A DNA stretch of 11,566 nt from JACDCP01 sp050740235 (GTDB taxonomy: Bacteria; Pseudomonadota; Gammaproteobacteria; Steroidobacterales; JACDCP01): the NCBI GenBank assembly GCA_050740235.1, contig JBOIDB010000061.1, forward strand, positions 1 to 11,566, read 5' to 3'. A program made the translations under genes and the position numbers. Of the stretch, positions 5,903 through 11,566 are shown piece after piece (within the stretch, counting starts at the first letter, position 1; every line of letters starts with the position of its first letter). A model generated the notes under the pieces. It was given only the letters and a program-made list of their open reading frames with translations, was not told where the DNA came from and did not search any database.

Positions 5903-6790
5903 GTGACGCAGGGACGGCACACGTTTCAATCCGACACCGCGCCGCTCGACAGCGTGCTCGTGAAGCATGCCCGCGACGCCTGGCGCGATCAGGCGACGGT
6001 CGATGCCGAGTGGCAATCGCTCGGCTTCACGGCGCGGCCCGATTTCGCGCGCGCGCTCGAGGAATACGAAGGCTTCCTTTCCTTGCTCGGGCGCAGCGGC
6101 GATATCGGTTTCGTCTTCGCCGCGCCGGATCTCCGTGTGGGCCTCGACTCGCTCTACTCGAGGGATGCCACCGTCGCGACTGACCGCGGCGTCATTATCT
6201 GCAACATGGGCAAGGCGGCGCGGCGCAGCGAACCGGCGGCGATGCTCGACACGCTCATGGGCGCCGGCGTTCCGGTACTCGGCGCCATCGAAGGAGAGGG
6301 CACGCTGGAGGGCGGCGATCTCGTCTGGCTCGATGGGCGGACGCTGGCCGTCGGGCGCAGCTATCGCAGCAACTACTCCGGCATCGAGCAACTGCGCGGC
6401 CTGCTCGGCGATTCGGTCGAAGTGCTGGTCGTCGATCTGCCGCACTGGCGCGGGCCCGCGGATCTCCTGCACCTGATGTCGATCGTGAGCCCGCTCGACG
6501 TCGATCTGGCGCTCGTGCATTCGCCCCTCATGCCGATTCGCCTCCGCGAGGCGCTTCTCGCGCGCGGCATCGAGCTCGTAGAGGTCGCGGAGCAGGAAAT
6601 CGCGACCCAGGGCTGCAACGTTCTGGCGCTCGCGCCGCGGGAAGCGCTCATGGTCGCCGGCAATCCGCGTACGCGCGACAGGCTCGTGCGCGCCGGCGTG
6701 CGGGTACACGAATTCGCCGGCAACGAAATCTGCATCAAGGGCGGAGGCGGCCCGACCTGCCTGACACGGCCTTTACGACGGCATCTCTGA
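5903..6790 (+). CDS. DDAH/amidinotransferase-fold hydrolase (dimethylarginine dimethylaminohydrolase-like)
   Basis: This 295-residue soluble enzyme belongs to the guanidine-modifying superfamily that includes dimethylarginine dimethylaminohydrolase and arginine deiminase. Members cleave guanidino groups by a cysteine nucleophile, in DDAH giving citrulline and a methylamine. Visible catalytic elements are EGGD (E136, D139), the His of DLLHLMS (H190) and the C-terminal Cys in KGGGGPTCLTRP (C286). SRDAT (D88) and AGNP (N253) are probable substrate-pocket elements. Length matches bacterial DDAH (about 250-300). GTG at 5903 is the first start after an in-frame TAG at 5891-5893 and follows a candidate -10 directly. 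It is divergent from the FTR1 gene across 73 bases, and its stop overlaps the convergent oxygenase gene by 18 bases. The substrate could be methylarginine, arginine or another guanidine; sequence alone does not decide. Confidence 0.85.
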   Translation: MTQGRHTFQSDTAPLDSVLVKHARDAWRDQATVDAEWQSLGFTARPDFARALEEYEGFLSLLGRSGDIGFVFAAPDLRVGLDSLYSRDATVATDRGVIICNMGKAARRSEPAAMLDTLMGAGVPVLGAIEGEGTLEGGDLVWLDGRTLAVGRSYRSNYSGIEQLRGLLGDSVEVLVVDLPHWRGPADLLHLMSIVSPLDVDLALVHSPLMPIRLREALLARGIELVEVAEQEIATQGCNVLALAPREALMVAGNPRTRDRLVRAGVRVHEFAGNEICIKGGGGPTCLTRPLRRHL

Positions 6791-8125
6791 GCTCGCCCGT
6801 GCAACACGCCAATCCGATTCCCTGATCCAGCGCGTGGCCAGCCACTTTTCGCCCGCGAGCACCGGCTCGCCCGCGTGCAAAGTCGCAGGTTCGATGCTGC
6901 CGTCTGCCTTGCAGTTGTGGAACAGCAGCGCCTTGCCCTTTGCAGCGGTGACGCGCAGGTCGATCTCCGGAAAATAAGTCGCGCCGCCCTGTTCGACGTC
7001 ACAGAGATACGTGAGCACCGTGACGACGCGCTGTCCGGCACGTGCGAGCTTGGGCGCGCTGCTGGCCCGGCGCGGGTCGAAATAATCGACATGCGGCCGG
7101 TATTCATCGCCGCGCCCGTAATGCAGGATCATGAGCGGCTCCCCGCGCTCCACCGCAAGACCTGCGAGCCGCGCCAGCCGCTGCTCTATGTTCCAGACGA
7201 CGAGGTCCCTGATCTGATCGTGCAGGGCCGTTTCCTCGCTCGTGCGCTCTTCGACCGAGGCCTGTTCGCCGCTTTTCGTGAGCACTTTGGAAGGCTTGAG
7301 GAACGGCGTGGCTATCGCGATCAGATGATCGCATTCCTCCGGTGTCATGAATCGGCTGCACATGCGGATGTGGGGCTGTTCGGTCAGGAGCTCGGTCGAG
7401 GGCGCGGGCACAGGTTCGGCCGGCACCGGCGCATCTTCCGGAATATCGTTTTGCGCCAGCGCGCGCGCGGCCAGCAGCCCGGGCTCATCGAGCATGGCCG
7501 AGAGCTTCGCGACTTCCGCGGCTGCTCCGGGATAGGCCTGCGCATCGGCCCGGAGGTGCCAGGCCAGTGCTTTCCGGACATCGCGGGGCAGGGTACGGCC
7601 GTTCGCATAGCGGCCGCCGATGACATTCTGCGCCCGTGCATTGCCTTCGCGTGCGGCCCTGAAATAGAGCTTCGTGGCCGCCTGCGCGTCAGGCGAGCGG
7701 CCGATGCCGTGCTCGAGACAATAGGCGAGCTGACTCTGCGCGAGGGCATGGCCCTGCTCCGCCGCCCGAGCGAGCCACTCGAACGCAAGCACCGCATCGG
7801 GTTCGCCGGTCAGCCCGATGGCCAGCAGCTCGCCGAGCCGGTACTGCGCTTCCGCATCGCCCTCCCGGGCCGCACGCTCGAACCAATGACGAGCCTGCAG
7901 CAATTGCTGCTCCGCGCTGCCGAGCTTGAACAGCATGGTGCCGAGCAGAACCTGCGCGGGCACGAAGTTCTGTTTCGCCGCCGCGAGTATCAGCTCCTGC
8001 CCTTCGACCGAAATCGTGCCGCGAGGCGCCTGGCGCAGGTGCCACAAACCGAGGTTGAACTGGGCTGCCGGGTGCCCCGCCGCGGCTCCGCGGCGGAACT
8101 TCTCGAGATCGACACTATCCGGCAT
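6773..8125 (-). CDS. Sel1-repeat prolyl 4-hydroxylase-type 2OG-Fe(II) oxygenase, downstream paralogue
   Basis: This is a 450-residue, probably cytosolic protein with no signal peptide. Residues 1-210 form Sel1/TPR-like repeats with recurring G-x-A-x-A-Q-x-x-L-G motifs (AGHPAAQFNLG, EGDAEAQYRLGELL, QGHALAQSQLAY, EGNARAQNVIG). They are followed by a Pro/Ala linker (225-245) and a P4Hc domain (about 250-435). The iron ligands are H345 and D347 in YRPHVDYFDP and H417 in TLHAGEP; the 2-oxoglutarate-binding lysine is K427 in GEKWLATRW. All catalytic residues are present. It would hydroxylate a side chain, perhaps prolyl; the Sel1 part probably binds the protein substrate. ATG at 8125 lies 12 nt after the stop of its upstream paralogue without a clear ribosome-binding site, so translational coupling is likely. 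Its C-terminus is about 10 residues longer than its twin's and runs into the convergent DDAH-like gene. Confidence 0.9.
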   Translation of the reverse strand: MPDSVDLEKFRRGAAAGHPAAQFNLGLWHLRQAPRGTISVEGQELILAAAKQNFVPAQVLLGTMLFKLGSAEQQLLQARHWFERAAREGDAEAQYRLGELLAIGLTGEPDAVLAFEWLARAAEQGHALAQSQLAYCLEHGIGRSPDAQAATKLYFRAAREGNARAQNVIGGRYANGRTLPRDVRKALAWHLRADAQAYPGAAAEVAKLSAMLDEPGLLAARALAQNDIPEDAPVPAEPVPAPSTELLTEQPHIRMCSRFMTPEECDHLIAIATPFLKPSKVLTKSGEQASVEERTSEETALHDQIRDLVVWNIEQRLARLAGLAVERGEPLMILHYGRGDEYRPHVDYFDPRRASSAPKLARAGQRVVTVLTYLCDVEQGGATYFPEIDLRVTAAKGKALLFHNCKADGSIEPATLHAGEPVLAGEKWLATRWIRESDWRVARASSEMPS

Positions 8126-8137
8126 GAGCGCGCAGGA

Positions 8138-9460
8138 TCAGGCCATGCGTTCGCGGATCCAGCGCGTAGCGAGCCACTTTTCGCCGGCCTGCACGGGCTC
8201 GCCCGCGTGCAGCGTCGACGGCTCGATGCTGCCGTCGTCCCTGCAGTTACGGAACAGCAGCGCCTTGCCTTTTTCGGCCTTGACGCGCAGGTCGATCTTC
8301 GGGAAACAGGTAGCGCCGCCGTCCTCGACCTCACAGAGGTAAGTGAGCACGGTGATGACTCGCTGCCCGGCGCGCCCGAGCTCGTAGGCATTGCCCTTGA
8401 TGCGCGGATCGAAATAGTCGTGATGCGGTCGGTACTCGTCGCCCGGGCCGTAATGCAGGATGACGAGCGGCTCGCCGTGCTGCACGGGCAGGGCGGCCAG
8501 ATCCGCCAGCCGCTGCTCGATGTTGGCCACGACGAGATCCTTGATCTGATTCAGCATCGCCATCTCCTGGCTCGTGCGCGCGTCCCACTGCTCGTGCTCG
8601 CCGGTGTTCGAGAGCACTTTCGAGGGCGCCAGAAACGGCGTGGCGACGGCGATCAGATGGTCGCATTCGTCGGGCGTCAGGAAATCCCTGCACTCTGTCA
8701 CGAACGGTTGCCGGCTGAGGATCTGCGCATCGAACGAAGGCACGCGAGGCGCGGCCGGCGCAGGCGCATCCTCGGGAATCCCCTTTTCCGCCAGCAACTG
8801 CCCCTCGCGGACCGCGGTCTCGTCGAGCGACGCCGAAAGCCTGGCGACTTCCGCCGTGGCGCCGGGATAATGACCGGCGGCAGCCCGCAGGTGCCAGGCG
8901 AGAGCCTTGGACGCGTTCTGCGGCAGTGTATGGCCGCTCGCGTAACGGCGGCCGAGGCAGTTCTGCGCGCGCGGGTCGCCCTTGCCCGCGGCTTCGAAAC
9001 AGAGCCGCGTGGCGGCCTGCACGTCGGCCTCGCGGCCGAGGCCGTACTCGAGGCAATAAGCCATCTGCATTCGCGCGGTAACGTGTCCTTGCGCGGCCGC
9101 GCGCTCGAGCCAGTCGAACGCGAGTGACGCGTCGGGCGGTTCGGTCAGACCCAAGGCCAGCAGCTCGCCCAGCCGGTATTGCGCTTCCGCATCGCCGGCT
9201 TCCGCGGCGCGTTCGAACCAGTATCGCGCGTGCATCGGCCGCTGCTCGGCGCCGGCCAGCTTGTACAGCAGCTTGCCGAGCAGAGTCTGCGCCGGTACGA
9301 AGTTCTGCTTCGCCGCGGCCAGCAACAGCTCCTGCGTTTCCGTCGGCACGCTGCCGCGGGGCGCCTGCCGCAGATGCCACAGACCGAGGTTGAACTGGGC
9401 CTGCGGGTGCCCGGCCGCGGCCGCGCGACGAAAACGTTCCAGGTCGACACTGTCCGGCAT
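8138..9460 (-). CDS. Sel1-repeat prolyl 4-hydroxylase-type 2OG-Fe(II) oxygenase, upstream paralogue
   Basis: This 440-residue protein has the same architecture as the gene downstream: Sel1 repeats (1-210), a Pro/Ala linker (about 228-245) and a prolyl 4-hydroxylase-like domain (about 250-437). The iron ligands are H346 and D348 in YRPHHDYFDP and H418 in TLHAGEP; K428 would hold 2-oxoglutarate. The first 36 residues agree with the paralogue at 33 positions, and conservation stays high through the catalytic core. The linker and the region around 285-300 differ most. Substrate and partner are unknown. Family members include enzymes acting on prolines of elongation factor Tu, but this has not been shown for Sel1-fused forms. 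ATG at 9460 is preceded by TAGAAT at 9474-9469 and no Shine-Dalgarno. It is divergent from the alpha/beta hydrolase gene with only 19 bases between start codons. Confidence 0.9.
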   Translation of the reverse strand: MPDSVDLERFRRAAAAGHPQAQFNLGLWHLRQAPRGSVPTETQELLLAAAKQNFVPAQTLLGKLLYKLAGAEQRPMHARYWFERAAEAGDAEAQYRLGELLALGLTEPPDASLAFDWLERAAAQGHVTARMQMAYCLEYGLGREADVQAATRLCFEAAGKGDPRAQNCLGRRYASGHTLPQNASKALAWHLRAAAGHYPGATAEVARLSASLDETAVREGQLLAEKGIPEDAPAPAAPRVPSFDAQILSRQPFVTECRDFLTPDECDHLIAVATPFLAPSKVLSNTGEHEQWDARTSQEMAMLNQIKDLVVANIEQRLADLAALPVQHGEPLVILHYGPGDEYRPHHDYFDPRIKGNAYELGRAGQRVITVLTYLCEVEDGGATCFPKIDLRVKAEKGKALLFRNCRDDGSIEPSTLHAGEPVQAGEKWLATRWIRERMA

Positions 9461-9474
9461 AGGGCCGTATTCTA
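9444..9474. promoter_or_regulatory. Divergent overlapping promoters with a shared -10 core
   Basis: On the plus strand TCGACA (9444-9449, 5/6 to the -35 consensus), 18 nt, then TATTCT (9468-9473) precedes the ATG at 9480 by six bases. On the minus strand TAGAAT (9474-9469, 5/6 to the -10 consensus) precedes the ATG at 9460 by eight bases; no good -35 was found for it. The two hexamers overlap in TATTCTA, so one melted core could serve both directions. The plus -35 lies inside the coding sequence of the oxygenase. Confidence 0.5.
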
Positions 9475-9479
9475 GCCCG

Positions 9480-11566
9480 ATGACGCTTCAGTGCCGCATG
9501 CGCGCGGACATTTCGACACGACTGTTCAGCCGGTCGGCGCTCGGCCTGACCGCGTTGCTCGTCTGCTTCCCGGCGTTCGCCGAAGTGTCCGGCATCGATA
9601 TCGAAGAGCGCGGCGTCGTGCTCGACGGCTACGAGTTCGGTCCGGCGGGCGCCTACGAGAAGCTCGCCGGCCGACTGCACTTTCGCTTCGATCCCGATGC
9701 CGAGGCCAATCGCGCCATCGTCGATATCGAGCTGGCGCCCCGCGACGAGGACGGCCGCGTAAGCGCCGTGGCCGATTTCATGGCGCTGCAACCGGTCGAG
9801 CCGGAGCGCCGTCGCGGCGTGGCCCTGCTCGAGGTGAGCAACCGCGGCGGCAAGGCTTCGCTGGCGTATTTCAACGGCGGCCGGCGCGGCGTAAACGATC
9901 CGTCGCTGGCGGAGGATTTCGGCGACGGCCTGCTGATGCGTGAAGGGTTGACGGTCATCTGGGTCGGATGGCAGCACGACTTGCCGGACGAGCCCGGCCT
10001 GCTTCGGCTCGCGGCGCCGATTGCGAAAGCCGCCGACGGCTCGCCGCTCGAAGGGCTCGTGCGCAGCGACTGGGTCGTGGACGAGCGCGTGCGGACGCTT
10101 GCGCTGGGGCACCGCAATCACCGGCCGTATCCGGTATCCGACCCCGAAGACCCGCGCAACTTGCTGACGGTACGTAACGGCCGAGAGGCGGCCCGGCGGG
10201 TCGTATCCCGGGACGGGTGGTTCTTCTCGAACGGAGAGGGCGAGGAGACGGGTGCGGGCGCCACGCACATTCATTCGCCTTCCGGGTTCGAGCCCGGGCA
10301 CATCTACGAGCTCGTCTACATCGCGCGGGATCCGCGCGTCGCGGGCATCGGCCTGGCCGCCGTGCGCGACACGATGGCCTACGCGAAGTACGGCCTGCTC
10401 TGCCCGTTTCGCGTCGAGCAGGGCGTCGCTTTCGGCGTCTCGCAGACCGGGCGTTTCCTGCGCCACTTTCTCCACCAGGGCTTCAACGTCGACGACCAGG
10501 AGCGCCGCGTGTTCGATGGAATGCTGATCCACAGCGCCGGCGCCGGCCACGGCAGCTTCAATCACCGATTCGCGCAGCCCTCGCGCGACGCGCACCGGTA
10601 CTCGGCCTTCTTCTATCCGACCGACCTGTTCCCGTTCTCGAGCCACACACAGAGCGACCCGGAAACCGACCGGCAGGACGGGCTCGTCGAGATTTACGAT
10701 TCGCGGCGGTTGCTGCCGCGCATTTTCTACACCAACACGGGCTACGAGTACTGGGGGCGCGCGGCGTCGCTGATTCACATGCGCGTCGAAGGCCTGCGCG
10801 ACCTGCCGCCGCAGCGCAACGAGCGGATCTTTCACTTCGCCGGCGCGCAGCATTACGTGGGCTCATGGCCGCCGGAAAACCGCTTCATGATGAACGGCAC
10901 GCCGGCCTGGACGGGCAATCCGCTCGATTTCCTCGTCAATCTGCGCGCGTTGCTGGTGCATCTCGTGGGCTGGGTAGCCGACGACGAGGCGCCGCCCGCG
11001 AGCGATTACCCGCGCATCGAACGCGGCACGCTGGTGCCGCCCGACGAGCTGGATCTGCCCGAGCTGCCCGGGCTCTTGCAGCCCCGCGCGCCGCACGTCG
11101 CCTATCGCGCGGATTACGGCCCCGACTGGGAGGACGGCATCATCACCAAGCAGCCGCCCGACCTCGACTCGGCGTACCCCGTGCGCGTGCCGCAGGTCGA
11201 CGACATCGGCAACGAGCTCGGCGGCATCCGCAACGTCGACATCGCCGTGCCCCTGGCGACCTATCTGCCGTGGAGCCTGCGCCGCGGCCTCGCCAATCCC
11301 GACGAGATGGCCGACTTCGTCGGCACCTTCATCCCGCTGCCGGTCACCGACGCGGAGGCCGAGCGCAACGACGATCCGCGACCGAGCATCGAATCGCTCT
11401 ACCCGAATCGCGAGGTCTACCTCGACGACGTGCGCGCGGCGGTGCGCGCGCTGGTGGAACGCGGCTATCTGCTCGAGCAGGACGTCGAGCGCGTCGAAGG
11501 GGACGCGGCGAAGCGCTGGGACTGGGTGGTCAAGTACACGCGGCGGCCGGTCGCCGGGGAAGCGGC
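9480..11566 (+). CDS. Secreted alpha/beta-hydrolase-domain protein (3' truncated by window edge)
   Basis: The frame is open from the ATG at 9480 to the window end, giving at least 695 residues with no stop. A signal peptide covers about residues 1-35: charged start, hydrophobic SALGLTALLVCFPAFA, cleavage before EVSGI. The protein resembles the large alpha/beta hydrolase domain-containing family, usually about 600-700 residues, so little should be missing. The likely nucleophile is S321 in GVSQTGRFLRHFL; a candidate catalytic histidine is H458 in HFAGAQHY. The C-terminal segment has GGIRNVDIAVPLATYLPWSLR, typical of these proteins. A periplasmic ester or lactone hydrolase is the best guess; substrate unknown. 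A second in-frame ATG at 9498 would leave a shorter signal peptide. The first ATG is favoured by the -10 at 9468-9473. It is divergent from the Sel1-P4H pair and has no Shine-Dalgarno. Confidence 0.85.
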   Translation, partial: MTLQCRMRADISTRLFSRSALGLTALLVCFPAFAEVSGIDIEERGVVLDGYEFGPAGAYEKLAGRLHFRFDPDAEANRAIVDIELAPRDEDGRVSAVADFMALQPVEPERRRGVALLEVSNRGGKASLAYFNGGRRGVNDPSLAEDFGDGLLMREGLTVIWVGWQHDLPDEPGLLRLAAPIAKAADGSPLEGLVRSDWVVDERVRTLALGHRNHRPYPVSDPEDPRNLLTVRNGREAARRVVSRDGWFFSNGEGEETGAGATHIHSPSGFEPGHIYELVYIARDPRVAGIGLAAVRDTMAYAKYGLLCPFRVEQGVAFGVSQTGRFLRHFLHQGFNVDDQERRVFDGMLIHSAGAGHGSFNHRFAQPSRDAHRYSAFFYPTDLFPFSSHTQSDPETDRQDGLVEIYDSRRLLPRIFYTNTGYEYWGRAASLIHMRVEGLRDLPPQRNERIFHFAGAQHYVGSWPPENRFMMNGTPAWTGNPLDFLVNLRALLVHLVGWVADDEAPPASDYPRIERGTLVPPDELDLPELPGLLQPRAPHVAYRADYGPDWEDGIITKQPPDLDSAYPVRVPQVDDIGNELGGIRNVDIAVPLATYLPWSLRRGLANPDEMADFVGTFIPLPVTDAEAERNDDPRPSIESLYPNREVYLDDVRAAVRALVERGYLLEQDVERVEGDAAKRWDWVVKYTRRPVAGEA

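Larger units (their letters stand above)
6773..9460 (-). repeat. Tandem gene duplication, period about 1335 bp
   Basis: The two Sel1-P4H genes start 1335 bases apart (9460 and 8125) and align along their whole length, including at the DNA level near their 3' ends (for example around 6841-6905 versus 8158-8230). The break points appear to be the start codons and the stops, because the 12-base spacer is not repeated at 9461. Both copies are intact, so this is a functional duplication and not decay. Confidence 0.85.

Noticed and set aside
6875..9127. Plus-strand open frame of 750 codons antisense to both oxygenases
   Set aside because: It crosses both tandem paralogues and shows an internal repeat only because the sense genes are duplicated. 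No domain is recognisable.
8331..10853. Minus-strand open frame of 840 codons under the alpha/beta hydrolase gene
   Set aside because: It runs antisense to a hydrolase with signal peptide and nucleophile motif and then out of frame through the oxygenase gene.

Overview
The window is a GC-rich bacterial chromosome segment with dense, mostly tightly packed genes. Gene content (TonB-dependent siderophore receptor, PepSY reductase-like protein, cytochrome c/FTR1 permease, Sel1-prolyl 4-hydroxylase proteins, Fur-type operators) suggests a proteobacterium, most likely a gammaproteobacterium of the xanthomonad/steroidobacter/woeseiacean kind. No rRNA or taxonomic marker gene is present, so this placement is an inference. 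No tRNA, rRNA, CRISPR, transposase or prophage gene was seen.

Layout. (1) Bases 1-452, plus strand: the 3' end of an APC-family amino-acid permease. It overlaps tail to tail with the next gene. (2) Bases 377-5829, minus strand: an iron-acquisition block read from right to left. It contains a cytochrome c/FTR1 iron permease (3907-5829), a TonB-dependent siderophore receptor (1648-3786) and a PepSY-TM protein of the ferrisiderophore-reductase type (377-1636). Two Fur-box-like operators, 16/19 identical to each other, lie at 3827-3845 and 5812-5830. (3) Bases 5903-6790, plus strand: a dimethylarginine dimethylaminohydrolase/amidinotransferase-fold enzyme, divergent from the FTR1 gene. (4) Bases 6773-9460, minus strand: two tandem paralogues, each with Sel1 repeats followed by an Fe(II)/2-oxoglutarate prolyl 4-hydroxylase domain. 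(5) Bases 9480-11566, plus strand: a secreted alpha/beta-hydrolase-domain protein running off the right edge. Every stretch longer than 121 bases is covered by a gene.

How the genes fit together. The receptor would bring a ferric chelate across the outer membrane. The PepSY protein would release the iron by reduction at the inner membrane. The cytochrome c/FTR1 protein would move iron into the cytoplasm. The two oxygenases are iron-dependent but have no visible Fur site. The hydrolases and the DDAH-like enzyme have no evident link to iron.

Points of most interest: the PepSY gene appears to start at an ATT codon behind a good ribosome-binding site. A pair of REP-like palindromes is translated inside that same gene as a 12-residue repeat. 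Several genes look leaderless, with a -10 hexamer only 6-8 bases before the start codon. In the FTR1 gene the Fur operator covers the start codon itself. I did not find a clearly new multi-gene system.
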